Shown: positions 23,083-32,462, numbered from the stretch's first letter. The stretch is 64,000 bases of DNA from Spartobacteria bacterium (GCA_021324395.1 JAJPJG010000047.1:43432-107431), one strand, 5' to 3'. A program made the numbers and translations. Notes: a model not told the origin generated them from the sequence alone.

Positions 23083-25194
23083 TTACAACGTCAGCGTCGT
23101 GAACTGCGCCGAGTAGGTGAACCCGAACCGATAACTTTTCACGCTCGTCCCGCTCATCGGGTAATAAACCACGTCCGTCTTTTGCTGCGGCGGTTGCTCG
23201 TAGCCGCCGCCGGAGGTGGCGAGCCCTCGCTTGCCGGTGCCCCATGTCTTCGCAGTGGCCTCGGTGATCGCGACACAGCTTCCGGTCACCGTGCGCTGGC
23301 CGATGGTCGTTCCCGTGCTGGTCTGGACATGCGCGGTCCCGAGCGGGATTGGAGTGAGGATCGACTTGTTGATCGAGCCGACCTCGTCGATCGAGTATTG
23401 CGCTTCGAGGATGTCGTCGCCCGTGTCGCCGAGGGGCTGGCCGCGGCTGATCGTGAAGCTGCGCCCCATGAAGATGGAGAGCGAGCCGCTCGCATCGAAC
23501 GCACTCTCCCGCTCGTCGGTGATCTTGCGGCCGCTCACCCCGCTCACCAGCGCCGAGATGACCGTGTCCGCCTCGGTCTGCGTCGGCCCGTAGGCCATGC
23601 CGGAATAGGTGACGATGCTTTCGCGCGCGTTGTAGTCGATCGCGGTCTTGACGTGGTAGGTGATCGACACCGCCGCCGAGCCGATCTGGTAGACATAATT
23701 GAAATCGACCCGCACGAACAGCGTGCCGGTTCCAGTGCCGGTGCCGGTATCGGTCGCCTTCACATCGCTGACGTCCGTTTCCTTCGCGCTGCGCAAAAGG
23801 TAGCTGTCCCCGAGCTTGAACGAGCGCGCGAGCGTGAGCGCATCGCTTTTCGTAGCGGCAACCGCAAAGCCGCTGACCGATTGCGTGCTCGATCCAAACG
23901 TCTCGCTGTTGATCTCGCCATTGACCTCGGCGTATTGCCAGCTCCCCTTGCGCAGATACTCGTAGGAAAACGTCACCTCGCGAAGTTGCGCGCTGCCATC
24001 GGCCAGGGCGGACGTGTTAATGGTCTCCGTCGCCGTGGTCCGCATCGGATATTTGTTGTCGCCGATCAGGCGCGCCTTTGTGAGCGCAGTGGAGGTGTCG
24101 ACCGCGGTGACGGTGCCGCTGTAGGTGGTCACAATTTGGCCGGCGCGCAGCTCGTTCTTGTCCGACACACTCAACGTCCAGCTCACGGCCGAGTCGCTGA
24201 CCGCGCGCCATTCGTAGTTGAACGTCAGCTCGATGAACGCATCGCCATCGTAGCCGCTCACCCGCTGCTCGTCGCTCTCGATGATGCGCAACTGGCCCGA
24301 CGAGGCATACGCGGCGCGGATTGCCGCCGCCTTCGTGCGCGCGCCGTCCGCGGTCTCGGCGCGGATCTTCCCCTTCACCGTCGTCAGCACCTCATGCTTC
24401 TCGATGTCCTCCTTCGTCGTGGCGTTGAATTCCGCCTCGGCATACTCGCCATCGGGAAACCGGACGTAGCTGGCCGAGAGGGTCCAGTCGATGCGATCGC
24501 TGTCGGTGATCTCGCCGTCGAGCACGTCGATCTGCACCTCGCGGTTGAAGTCGCCAAAGATGAGCGTGCCGCTCTTGCAGTCCGACGCCGCCTCGATGCG
24601 CGCTTTTTGCGCCTCCAGCCATTGGCGCCGCTCCGCTTCCCCGAGGTTCGGGTCGGCATGGAGCCGGCCGGACGCGACGATGTTGCACGTGGCCTCGCGG
24701 CGATTGTGCAGCAGCGTCGAGTAGCGCGTGGTGTGGATCGATTCCTTCCACGAGTGCGGGTTTTCCAGGTTGATCGCATCGCCGACGTTATTCGGCTGGA
24801 ACGTGGCCGCGCCGGGCGAGGTCGGGCAGAGCTCCTCGCGCGCGACGAACGAGACGGTGGTTTCGAGGAAGGTCTGGCCCCATTGCTCCGGAAGGCTGTG
24901 CTGTTCCGGGCGGCAGGTGACGTTCACCAGCTCGCCGTCGTTCTCGTCGAGGATGACCAGCACGCCCTCGGTCCCGCGCAGCGCGGTGATGAGCGCGGCG
25001 AGCCGCTGCTGGTTGTCGGCGAAGCTCGGCTCCATGAACCATTCGGTGATGGAATAGGTGACGATAGCCCGGCGCGGACGCCCGCCCTGCGCATCGGCCT
25101 CGTAGCGCGCGACGCGGCCATATTGCGGACGGCCGTGCAGATGAAACTCATAGGCGCTGCCGCCGGTCGGGGTGTAGGTGATCGATGCTGGCAT
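23083..25194 (-). CDS. distal tail / baseplate protein
   Basis: 703 aa, directly downstream of the tape measure with a 3-nt gap, the usual place of distal tail proteins. It is almost entirely beta-rich, with repeated modules bearing the pattern LT..FNYEWR and VTFSYEYLRKG spaced about 100 residues apart, suggesting three to four tandem beta domains. An Asp/Ser/Thr-rich composition and absence of membrane segments fit a virion structural protein. Specific family not recognised. Confidence 0.65.
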   Translation of the reverse strand: MPASITYTPTGGSAYEFHLHGRPQYGRVARYEADAQGGRPRRAIVTYSITEWFMEPSFADNQQRLAALITALRGTEGVLVILDENDGELVNVTCRPEQHSLPEQWGQTFLETTVSFVAREELCPTSPGAATFQPNNVGDAINLENPHSWKESIHTTRYSTLLHNRREATCNIVASGRLHADPNLGEAERRQWLEAQKARIEAASDCKSGTLIFGDFNREVQIDVLDGEITDSDRIDWTLSASYVRFPDGEYAEAEFNATTKEDIEKHEVLTTVKGKIRAETADGARTKAAAIRAAYASSGQLRIIESDEQRVSGYDGDAFIELTFNYEWRAVSDSAVSWTLSVSDKNELRAGQIVTTYSGTVTAVDTSTALTKARLIGDNKYPMRTTATETINTSALADGSAQLREVTFSYEYLRKGSWQYAEVNGEINSETFGSSTQSVSGFAVAATKSDALTLARSFKLGDSYLLRSAKETDVSDVKATDTGTGTGTGTLFVRVDFNYVYQIGSAAVSITYHVKTAIDYNARESIVTYSGMAYGPTQTEADTVISALVSGVSGRKITDERESAFDASGSLSIFMGRSFTISRGQPLGDTGDDILEAQYSIDEVGSINKSILTPIPLGTAHVQTSTGTTIGQRTVTGSCVAITEATAKTWGTGKRGLATSGGGYEQPPQQKTDVVYYPMSGTSVKSYRFGFTYSAQFTTLTL

Positions 25195-25197
25195 GGT

Positions 25198-28100
25198 TTA
25201 AAAAGTAGCGGTGGCTGCGCGCTGCGCCGTTGCCACGCGGTTGCTCGCCGCAAAGGCGCTGAATTGCGCGGCCATGCGGTCAATCTGCGCCTGCAATCCC
25301 ACCTGCACCGTGTTCGCCATGATCTCGGCCACCTGCTGGAACTGGTCGCCAAAGCTGAAGGTCATCGGCGCGATGTGGATTTGCGGCGGTGGCGGTGCGG
25401 CCCCGGCTCCGCCTGCGCCGGCGAGCCCCGGCTTCACGTTGTCGCGAATGAACTGCGTCGTCTGCTGGATCGCGGCGCTGATGCCGGCGAGCGACTTGTT
25501 GAGCAACGCCTGTTCCTTCTCCAGCTCGCGTGCGTGCGTCTCGATCTCCGGCGGCAATCCGCCCGGCGTGAACTTTTGCACCGCTTCCTTCGTCGATTGT
25601 TCGAGGAACTGGAACTGGTTGTTGCTGAACGCGCCGTTCTTCTGGATGAACCGTTGCGCGAGCGCGGCGCGGAGCTGGTCCTCGCGCCCGGCCATCAGCA
25701 GCGCCTTCGACGCCTCGCGGTTCTCCCGCTCGCGTTCGTTGGCAATCTCGGCGGCGAGTTTATAGCGGCGCTCCTCCAGCGAGAGCCGGATGTTCTCGAG
25801 CCGATTGCCAAGCTGGAGCACCTCGGCCTCGGCGCGGGCTTTGTCCTCGGGCGACTTCGCGCCAGCGATGCGATCGCGCGCCCGATCCAAAAGTCCATAA
25901 CCGAGAATCCCCTTCGTCTCGTTGATGCCCTGCTCCGTTTCATTGCGACCAATCTTGAAACGCTCGCTCTCGTTCTTCCCGAGCCGCTCCCCTTCGTGCG
26001 CGGCATCGACCAGCGCTGCGTATTGCTGCTTGACCTTGAGCTGCTCCTGTTCGAGCTGCAACGCCTCGCGGCGCGACTTGATCTCGGCCTCGATCAGCTT
26101 GTTGTTTTTGTCCGCCGCGCCCAGCTCCTCGTCCAGCGCAGCCAGCCGCGCGCTCACAAGGCTGTTCATCCGCTCGACGTGTTCCGACTGGGTGTCGGTG
26201 ACTTTCGGCATCGCGTTCTGCAACTCCTCCATCGCCTCGAAGCGCGCACGGAAGCGGCTCTTGCTTTCGTCGTAGCCGCTGTAAGGCCCCTGCTGCTCGT
26301 CCTCCTCCGGCATCGTGGCGGTAAAGTCCGCCTGCGCCTGCCCGGAGTGCTCGGCAATGCTGTGCTCCAGGTCCGCACGCTCTTTCACCTCTGCGCTCGA
26401 ATCCTGATGCTGCTGGTCCTTCGCGTAGATCTGCTGGTTGAGGATGCCAAGGCGTGTCTGCTCCGCGTCCAGGGTTTTCTTTGCCGAGTCGAGTTGCTCG
26501 GCCGCCAACTCACGGGCGCGTTCCCGCGCAAAATTTTCGCGCTCGGACAGCCGCGCCTTGATGCCGGCAAGGTCGCCGGCCTGTTGCATGGTGAGCAACT
26601 CCGACCGGAGCTTCTCCGCGTCCGCCGGGTTCTCATACGCAACCGAGGAGTATTGTTCGAGCTGCCGCTTGAAGCTGGCCGGGTCGCGCGAGAGCTGCTC
26701 CACCCGCGAACCGAAGTCATGCGAGAGACGGGTGAGATTCTGGAACGAGCCATAGAGTTCCCGCGTTCGCTCGAGTTCCTTGTTGTAGCTATTGAGCGAG
26801 GCGGTGCCTTCCTTCGACTTCTCGTGCATCGACCGGATCACTTCGAGGAAGGTCAGCACTCCGCTCGGAGCATCCTTCGCCGCTTTTGAGAAGTCGCTTC
26901 CACCCTTGTCGCCGCCCTCGCCGTTCGGCATCAGCGCGATCAGTTCCCGGATGCCATCGACAATGTCCTTGAGCGCATCGAGCGCGCCGGTCCTGCCGAT
27001 CGTCACCCACAACTTCGCCCACTCGGTCTGCAATGCGCGCAAGTCCGCGGCCATCGTATCGCGCACCAGCTTGTTCTCGCGCTCCGCGCTGCTGAGATCG
27101 CGCTGCGCACGCACCGCCAGCACGAGCGAGTTGACATAGCCATCCATCAACGCCTGCAAACGGCTCGCCTGTTGCGCGCCGCCGATCTTCGCGAGCATCT
27201 CCTCGCGCTCGGCCAGGCTGAGCATCTGGTATTTCTGGAACAGCTCGCTCAACAGGTCGCTTCCCTGCCGCATCTCGCCCGTAGGCAACAGCACCTCGAA
27301 CCCGAATTTCTTGTGCAAGGTTTCCTGCGTGTCCGGATTGCTCATCGACACGAGCATCTTCTTCACCGCGTTGCCGATCTCCGCGCCGGGGCGTCCCGTG
27401 CGCCCGACGCCGCTGGCGATGATGCCCATCAGCTCCGAGAGCGGCAAGCCCGCCTGCTTCGCGATCGCGCTCGTGCGCGCAATGCCGGAAAAAAGGTCCT
27501 TGTTCGTGACGTTGTAGGTGTTGCTGATCGTGTTCAGCTCGTTGAGCACGCTGCGCAGTTGCCCCACTTCGAGACGGTATGCGGCCATGATCGCCGTCAG
27601 TTGCTCGGCGCCTTCCGCCGCGGTGATCTCCGCGACGTTTGCCGCCTTCAGCGATACGTCCACCAGCTCGGCGGTTTCCTTCTGCGAAAGACCGAGCCGC
27701 GCAAAGCGGATCGCCGCATCCATCGCCTCGTCCGCGCTCCGGCCGTTGGCGACGGCCAGCTCCAGCACCGCGTCGCGCAGCGCCACCGCTTCCTCGCGCG
27801 AGCCGCGAAAGACCGCCTGCAGACGCGCGGTCTGCTCCTCGATGTGCACCATCGCGCCGAAGCCTTCGCCGAGCAGTTGCAGCCCGGCATAAAGCGTCGA
27901 GACGGCCGCCGTCCAGACTGTGACCGTGCCGAGGTTCTTCAGGAACGTCGCGCTGATGTTCACCAGCCCGCGCCGCGTCCCCTCGATCTTCGCGCTGATC
28001 TTGTCCTGCGTGGCGCTGATGAGCTGGCCCTGCGCATTGTATTGTTCGCGCAGCCGGATCGTTTCGCGCAGTCCGTTCGCCTCGCGATCGAACGCCGTGA

Positions 28101-29628
28101 CCCGCGTTGAACCGTCGGTCGAAATGGTTTCCTGCGACCGCCGCGCATTCGGGTATTGGCGGGCCTCGGCGTGGAATTGCTGGCTGATCGCCTGCGCCTG
28201 CTGTTGCGCCTGCACGAGCTCGCGCTCGATGGCATCCGCCTGCGCGCCGAGCTTCGTCGCCCGTTTGTCGATCACCTGCCCGAATACGCTCTCACCCTGC
28301 CCGTAGCGCGTCATAGCGTCGTGCAGGTCGCGATACCCTTGCGCAGCCGTCTTCAGCGCCTGCGCCTGTTCCTCGTGCGAGCGCGCCCCCGCCTTGCTGA
28401 CCGAGAGCGATTTTTCAATCTCGCCCGCCTCCAGCTTGACCTGCGCCGCGATGTTTTTATGAAAATCGGCTTCGGATTGCGAGGCTTCCTTTTGGTCCAG
28501 CCGCGCGCCGGCACGCGCACCGCGCGCCTCGATCGCGTTTGCGCGCATCGCCATCTTGCCCGCGAGCTCCTCCTCGCCGAGCCCCATCGCCTTCATCTCG
28601 CCAATCACGTCGCGCATCGCGTCGGCCTGCTGGTGGAATAGCTCGATGCTCTCGCGGCTGCCGCTCGCAAACTTCCCCTGCCGCGCCGCAAACTCCGCTT
28701 CGATCGCGTTGAACTGGTTGCGGTAGGCTTCGAGGAAACGGATCTCCTCGCTCACCTGTTTGTCGCCGCGATATGTCTCGGTCGTCCCCTGCCCCGTCCG
28801 GAACTTCTCGTAAACCGTGGAGCCTTTCTTCGAGAAGACGGTGCGGCGCGAAAGCAATCCCTGGTCGGGGCGCCCGGCCAGCGCGCTCCGTTCGCCGGCG
28901 GCGGCGAGATTGTCCTCGGCCAGCGCCGCGGCATTCGCCTTCGCGGTCAGCTCGACGAGCGAAAGTAACTTTTTCTGGATGATCGCATCCTGCAAATCGA
29001 GCGCCTTCGCACTTTGTTCCGATGCGCCGGTCAGCTCCCGCTCGGCGACGGCGGCTTCGCGGATGCCCGCCGAGGCGCCTTCCATCGACTCGGCCATGCC
29101 TGCGATGAATTGCATCTGCCCGAGCGTGCCTCGCACGCCCCGCTGCCGTTCCTCCAGCGCCGCCAGCTCGCGCTCGGCGGCGGTCAGTTTGTCCAGCTTG
29201 GCAAAGTCGGTCAGGTCGCTTTTGCGCAGCGCCTCCCATTTTCCCTTGATCATCGGCAGCTGCTTGTCGAGCACGTCGAGCTCGCGCGTGAGCGCGGTGA
29301 CGTTCGACTTGATGAACGGCAGCGCCTCGCCGGCCGTGACCGACCCTGCCTCGATGTTCTCGCCCAGCTTGAACGCGCCCTTGACGCCGGAGACTTCCTT
29401 CAGCGCGGCCCCGAGCGCGCTGACGTTCGAGGTCATCCCCTTCATGATGTTGCCCGCCTGCTGCAATCCCTCCGCGCCCTCGACGCGGAAGCGGATGGTG
29501 ATCGGCTTGACGCTCGATATCCGGAGCTTGTCCTCCAGCTCCACGATGCGCGTCAGTTTCTCGATGGCGTCATCGATTCCTGGAAGCGTGGTTTTGGGGG
29601 CGGTGACTTTAAGCTGAATGGGCTCCAT
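25198..29628 (-). CDS. tail tape measure protein
   Basis: 1,476 aa, the longest tail gene. The central conserved core (about 555-830) follows the phage tape-measure pattern: a hydrophobic stretch WTAAVSTLYAGLQLLGEGF, then ARLQAVFRGSREEA, SAIAKQAGLPLSELMGIIAS and GRTGRPGAEIGNAVKKM. Long coiled-coil regions (Glu/Ala/Leu/Arg) flank it, and a hydrophobic Gly/Ala/Pro patch lies near 1415. At about 0.15 nm per residue, family practice would predict a tail near 220 nm, so a long-tailed siphovirus is likely. An exact dispersed palindrome lies inside at 28962. Confidence 0.92.
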   Translation of the reverse strand: MEPIQLKVTAPKTTLPGIDDAIEKLTRIVELEDKLRISSVKPITIRFRVEGAEGLQQAGNIMKGMTSNVSALGAALKEVSGVKGAFKLGENIEAGSVTAGEALPFIKSNVTALTRELDVLDKQLPMIKGKWEALRKSDLTDFAKLDKLTAAERELAALEERQRGVRGTLGQMQFIAGMAESMEGASAGIREAAVAERELTGASEQSAKALDLQDAIIQKKLLSLVELTAKANAAALAEDNLAAAGERSALAGRPDQGLLSRRTVFSKKGSTVYEKFRTGQGTTETYRGDKQVSEEIRFLEAYRNQFNAIEAEFAARQGKFASGSRESIELFHQQADAMRDVIGEMKAMGLGEEELAGKMAMRANAIEARGARAGARLDQKEASQSEADFHKNIAAQVKLEAGEIEKSLSVSKAGARSHEEQAQALKTAAQGYRDLHDAMTRYGQGESVFGQVIDKRATKLGAQADAIERELVQAQQQAQAISQQFHAEARQYPNARRSQETISTDGSTRVTAFDREANGLRETIRLREQYNAQGQLISATQDKISAKIEGTRRGLVNISATFLKNLGTVTVWTAAVSTLYAGLQLLGEGFGAMVHIEEQTARLQAVFRGSREEAVALRDAVLELAVANGRSADEAMDAAIRFARLGLSQKETAELVDVSLKAANVAEITAAEGAEQLTAIMAAYRLEVGQLRSVLNELNTISNTYNVTNKDLFSGIARTSAIAKQAGLPLSELMGIIASGVGRTGRPGAEIGNAVKKMLVSMSNPDTQETLHKKFGFEVLLPTGEMRQGSDLLSELFQKYQMLSLAEREEMLAKIGGAQQASRLQALMDGYVNSLVLAVRAQRDLSSAERENKLVRDTMAADLRALQTEWAKLWVTIGRTGALDALKDIVDGIRELIALMPNGEGGDKGGSDFSKAAKDAPSGVLTFLEVIRSMHEKSKEGTASLNSYNKELERTRELYGSFQNLTRLSHDFGSRVEQLSRDPASFKRQLEQYSSVAYENPADAEKLRSELLTMQQAGDLAGIKARLSERENFARERARELAAEQLDSAKKTLDAEQTRLGILNQQIYAKDQQHQDSSAEVKERADLEHSIAEHSGQAQADFTATMPEEDEQQGPYSGYDESKSRFRARFEAMEELQNAMPKVTDTQSEHVERMNSLVSARLAALDEELGAADKNNKLIEAEIKSRREALQLEQEQLKVKQQYAALVDAAHEGERLGKNESERFKIGRNETEQGINETKGILGYGLLDRARDRIAGAKSPEDKARAEAEVLQLGNRLENIRLSLEERRYKLAAEIANERERENREASKALLMAGREDQLRAALAQRFIQKNGAFSNNQFQFLEQSTKEAVQKFTPGGLPPEIETHARELEKEQALLNKSLAGISAAIQQTTQFIRDNVKPGLAGAGGAGAAPPPPQIHIAPMTFSFGDQFQQVAEIMANTVQVGLQAQIDRMAAQFSAFAASNRVATAQRAATATF
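28962..28972. promoter_or_regulatory. dispersed AAAGTWACTTT site 5
   Basis: Exact AAAGTAACTTT within the tape measure coding region (minus-strand codons for KKLLSL). Confidence 0.55.
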
Positions 29629-29665
29629 CGCGCGTGTGGCCTTGCCTTTCAGTGTTGGTCGGGAA

Positions 29666-29671
29666 AGTCAA
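29666..29671 (-). promoter_or_regulatory. possible -35 element before the tape measure
   Basis: TTGACT on the minus strand, 38 nt before the tape measure start, in a 159-nt gap. No clear -10 element is seen. Confidence 0.3.
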
Positions 29672-29787
29672 CACAACCTTTGCGGAAGTCACGGCGCGCA
29701 GTGACCGAAGGCCATGCGCGCCGTGGTTCCCCTCCCACTTTGCGCAGGAGAGCATGCCGGAACCTAACTGCAATGCAAAACAAAAAT

Positions 29788-30144
29788 CTATTCCTGATCT
29801 TCCGTTATCTCGAATTTGATTCCGCTCGCCGTTTCCAGAAGCTTGTCAGCGGTGAATTTATTCCCGGCAATCAAGCGAGCCGCCAGCGCGATTCCGAGCG
29901 CGATGCAGTGAGGGCAGTTATCGTCGTCTTTCGTGAGGTCATTGATCGCTTTGCGTAAATCATCATCGGCCTCTTTGTCTATCGGCACCCGTGTGTAAAA
30001 ACCCTTTTCCTCTGCCCAAAGGAGGACATCCTTTGCGCTGGACTGTTGGTAATCCAGCGGAAGGTTATGCGCCTCGTTGTAAAGTTCGTTGATGCGTTGC
30101 AGCGTGTAATTGCTGATTTTACGGAGTCTGACGCGATGTTTCAT
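29788..30144 (-). CDS. unknown protein upstream of tape measure, 118 aa
   Basis: Basic N-terminus (MKHRVRLRKIS), helical centre, and an acidic end (FEITEDQE), with a CPHC pair (DDDNCPHCIAL) near residue 77. In many siphophages a tail-assembly chaperone is encoded here; this protein does not resemble one. The chaperone-like gene of this phage lies on the opposite strand at 31247. Function unknown. Confidence 0.55.
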   Translation of the reverse strand: MKHRVRLRKISNYTLQRINELYNEAHNLPLDYQQSSAKDVLLWAEEKGFYTRVPIDKEADDDLRKAINDLTKDDDNCPHCIALGIALAARLIAGNKFTADKLLETASGIKFEITEDQE

Positions 30145-30337
30145 AAAGTAGGACGCGACGTTTCATGCGCTGCTCCTCCTCGCCGGCGCAAAGCAGTAAA
30201 AGGAGCGTGAGCACCAAGGCTCCCAAAAGAATCAAAATCGCGATGTCATTGAAACGAATGCGGCGTTGCAGCAATCGGATCTGCTCGCGGCATTCCGCTT
30301 CATCGCGCGGCGGTGGGAATTGAACGCGGCGTCCCAT
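30119..30337 (-). CDS. small membrane protein, 72 aa
   Basis: An arginine-rich N-terminal half (CREQIRLLQRRIRF) is followed by one strong transmembrane helix (about 31-50, AILILLGALVLTLLLLLC) and a basic tail. It overlaps the next gene by 26 nt. A spanin- or holin-like size, but location among tail genes gives no proof. Confidence 0.55.
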   Translation of the reverse strand: MGRRVQFPPPRDEAECREQIRLLQRRIRFNDIAILILLGALVLTLLLLLCAGEEEQRMKRRVLLYETSRQTP

Positions 30338-30338
30338 T

Positions 30339-31202
30339 TCAATGCAGCCGCGGCGAGTAGTAGCGCAGCTCGGCCGTGGCGACCATGAGGCGCATCTTCA
30401 CGCCCGTATTGGCGATTGCCGACGGGCCGCTCCGGATGTGCGGATGCCGGATGCCCTTCGCACCGAGCAAAAATCGCGAGTCCGATTCAAAAAGTTCCTT
30501 TAAGTTGTCGGCCACGCCGCGGCAGAGGAAGTCGCTTTGCGCATCGTCGTCGCCCTCGGCCACCACGCGCACGTAAAAACTGAACTCCGCCGTCGCCTCG
30601 ACGAGGATCTTCGCGCCGTCCCAGATCGCGCTCGCGGTCGAGATGGTCCGCACGGTTTGCCAGTCGCTCCCGATGAGAACCTGTTCGAGGTAATCGCCGT
30701 TGATCCGTTTCCAGCGCAGCGCCGACGCGCCGGCAAAGGTGCGGATCGTTTCCCATGCGGTGTCGATCCAGACCTGCTCGACGAAATCGCCGCCGTCCGC
30801 CTGCCAGCGAATGTCCGTGCCGGTCAGGATGCGCGCCAGTTTGCCATGCACCGACTCCTCGATGCGCGCATTCTCGACGCGCCCGTAGGAGACGCCGCTC
30901 GCGGGGTTCGCGACCTCGGCATCCCATTGCGAGAGGTCGCCGTTTGTGAACCACGTCTCGTGCTTGCGCATGATGCGGATGACCGTGTGGATTTGCGGCA
31001 GCCGCTTGCCGTTTTCCGCCGGCGGGTCGGGCAGCTTTGCCTGGTTGAAAAGCAGGTCGCACTTCGGGAAGGTCACGTCGCCGAGGTGCGAGATGTGCGA
31101 TTCGCCGGTGAAAAAACGCTTGAGATATTCGTTGATCAATTCCTGCGCGCCGCGCTCGGTGGCACGGGGCGAAAGCGGCGGACTCGTGAGCGTGTCGGGC
31201 AT
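30339..31202 (-). CDS. tail-region structural protein, terminator-like C-terminus
   Basis: I chose ATG 31202 (287 aa); the longer frame upstream crosses the promoter block. The N-terminal part includes ERGAQELINEYLKRFF and a middle beta region. The C-terminal 90 residues (FYVRVVAEGDDDAQSDF, GVADNLKELFES, HIRSGPSAIANTGVKMR) resemble tail-terminator or completion proteins in size and pattern. Assignment is tentative. It is transcribed divergently from the chaperone-like gene. Confidence 0.5.
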   Translation of the reverse strand: MPDTLTSPPLSPRATERGAQELINEYLKRFFTGESHISHLGDVTFPKCDLLFNQAKLPDPPAENGKRLPQIHTVIRIMRKHETWFTNGDLSQWDAEVANPASGVSYGRVENARIEESVHGKLARILTGTDIRWQADGGDFVEQVWIDTAWETIRTFAGASALRWKRINGDYLEQVLIGSDWQTVRTISTASAIWDGAKILVEATAEFSFYVRVVAEGDDDAQSDFLCRGVADNLKELFESDSRFLLGAKGIRHPHIRSGPSAIANTGVKMRLMVATAELRYYSPRLH

Positions 31203-31211
31203 GATGGAGCA

Positions 31212-31261
31212 TTGACAGAATGCGAACAGTTTTGCAAAACAAAAGCATGTCATCACCTCTC
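31212..31261 (+). promoter_or_regulatory. promoter/start block B, with 12-bp palindrome
   Basis: TTGACA (31212-31217), 17 nt, CAAAAC (31235-31240), containing the perfect palindrome GTTTTGCAAAAC (31229-31240), then GCATGTCAT where ATG 31247 starts the chaperone-like gene. Nearly the same block lies inverted at 22953-23004. The palindrome sits in the divergent gap between 31202 and 31247. Confidence 0.6.
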
Positions 31262-31819
31262 ACCGTTGAATCCGTCACCCAGTTCGTCCTCGAAAACCCG
31301 GAGGGCTTTCTCGCCGTGCTCCGCGGCCGCTTCCCGCGCGGGATGCACCTCAGCAGGGAGGGCGCACTCACCGAGGCTGGCGTGGCGCAAAAAATCGGCA
31401 GCCTCGCCGACCTCGGGCAGATGGCGCGCGCCCCCAAGACGTTTCAAGTCGAGGTGCGCGGCACGTTGATCGAGCTCGAGGTGCGCGGACTCAACGGCGT
31501 CGAGAGCGCCGAGTGCGACAAGATCGACGCCGGCGTGATGCCGCCCCGCGCTTTCCGAGTCGAGCAGGGCAAAAAGATCATGGAACAGGACTATAATTTC
31601 CGCGACCCCGACTACCTCGCGCAACGCGACAAGGCTTACCGCCTCAAGCGCGCCGCGGTGATCAGCAAGGGACTCGTCGGCATCGAGGTGCCGGGCGAGA
31701 CGCTGGAGGACAAGGCGACTTTTCTCGACACGAATTTCCCGCCGAACGTCCCCGAGGCGATCCATCAGGCCATCCTCGCGCTCACCAGTGCCACGCTTGA
31801 CAAAGCCAGTTTTATCTAA
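31247..31819 (+). CDS. tail assembly chaperone-like protein (short form)
   Basis: 190 aa. The C-terminal half fits phage tail assembly chaperones: AYRLKRAAVISKGLVGIEVP, ATFLDTNFPPNVPEAI, then ILALTSATLDKASFI. The N-terminal part carries a FQVEVRGTLIELEV beta hairpin. These proteins (lambda gpG type) bring the tape measure into tube assembly and are often made in two forms by -1 frameshifting. Here the next open frame (31820-32148) lacks a start and lies at -1, as expected. Unusually the gene is on the strand opposite to the tape measure. Confidence 0.6.
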   Translation: MSSPLTVESVTQFVLENPEGFLAVLRGRFPRGMHLSREGALTEAGVAQKIGSLADLGQMARAPKTFQVEVRGTLIELEVRGLNGVESAECDKIDAGVMPPRAFRVEQGKKIMEQDYNFRDPDYLAQRDKAYRLKRAAVISKGLVGIEVPGETLEDKATFLDTNFPPNVPEAIHQAILALTSATLDKASFI

Positions 31820-32148
31820 GGCAGCGGCTCGACCTCTTTCCGGAGCTGGCTGCCTGGACGCCGCGCGACACCACGCACGACGGCAAACCGATCCCGCGGG
31901 GCATCGAGGAGGATTGGACTTACATCGAGATGGAGGCGCTGAAATCCTTCGGCTATCGCCTCTACGAATGGGAGCATGAGCATCCCGTCAATCGCGCACG
32001 TGTGATTGCCCACTACCTCGAACGCGGCAAGCGCGAGGGCTATCTCGCCGAGAAATGGGAGGATCTGCGCCACGGCGAAACGAACAAAAGGAACGCGGTC
32101 CCTTCATGGGCGCGCTACGCACAGGGAGGCGGGCGCCCCGACCAATGA
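31810..32148 (+). CDS. -1 frameshift extension of the chaperone-like gene
   Basis: The frame continues with clear coding (QRLDLFPELAAWTPRD, then GIEEDWTYIEMEALKSF, YRLYEWEHEHPVNRAR) but the first ATG is only at 31930, well inside it. It is at -1 relative to the 31247 gene, whose last sense codons are AGT TTT ATC before TAA. Slipping back one base on TTT (preceded by T) would give Ser-Phe-Tyr-Leu-Arg-Gln. This is not a canonical X XXY YYZ heptamer. A one-base indel in the assembly would give the same picture. Confidence 0.55.
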   Translation, partial: FYLRQRLDLFPELAAWTPRDTTHDGKPIPRGIEEDWTYIEMEALKSFGYRLYEWEHEHPVNRARVIAHYLERGKREGYLAEKWEDLRHGETNKRNAVPSWARYAQGGGRPDQ

Positions 32149-32462
32149 TCTACCTCGATCCCCTCTTCGATTACGGCTGGAAATACGGGCCGAGCAGCCA
32201 TCTCTTTTGCGACGCGCATACTCCGCTCGACCGCCTCCACGACTTCGCGCAATCGATCGGGCTGAAGCGCGAATGGTTCCAGTCGCAAAGCCGGATGCCG
32301 CACTACGACGTGAACAAGCGCCGGCGAGCCCTCGCCGTCCGCAACGGCGCGATCGAGATTGGCCGCCAGCGGATGGTCGAGATCATGCGCGGATGGAAGG
32401 AAAAATCAGCAATCAACAATCAGCAATCAGCAATGGGCACCGACCAGCCGCTGCTGTTATGA
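32145..32462 (+). CDS. DUF4031-family protein
   Basis: 105 aa: MIYLDPLFDYGWKYGPSSHLF, then LHDFAQSIGLKREWFQ and MPHYDVNKRRRALAVRNGAI, the typical pattern of DUF4031 proteins from phages and bacteria. Function unknown. The last 20 residues derive from the CAATCAGCAAT repeat (NNQQSAM) and probably are not native. Confidence 0.72.
   Translation: MIYLDPLFDYGWKYGPSSHLFCDAHTPLDRLHDFAQSIGLKREWFQSQSRMPHYDVNKRRRALAVRNGAIEIGRQRMVEIMRGWKEKSAINNQQSAMGTDQPLLL
32404..32434. repeat. CAATCAGCAAT-type repeat, copy 3
   Basis: Three units (one CAACAAT variant) within the 3' end of the DUF4031 gene. Confidence 0.7.

Noticed and set aside
23182..26889. A 1,235-codon plus-strand open frame opposite the distal tail and tape measure genes
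   Set aside because: Its composition (Arg/Leu/Ala/His-rich, few aromatics) is typical of the antisense of GC-rich genes, and the minus strand encodes a clear tape measure. Similar long shadows at 9894-11042 and 11214-13364 were rejected for the same reason.
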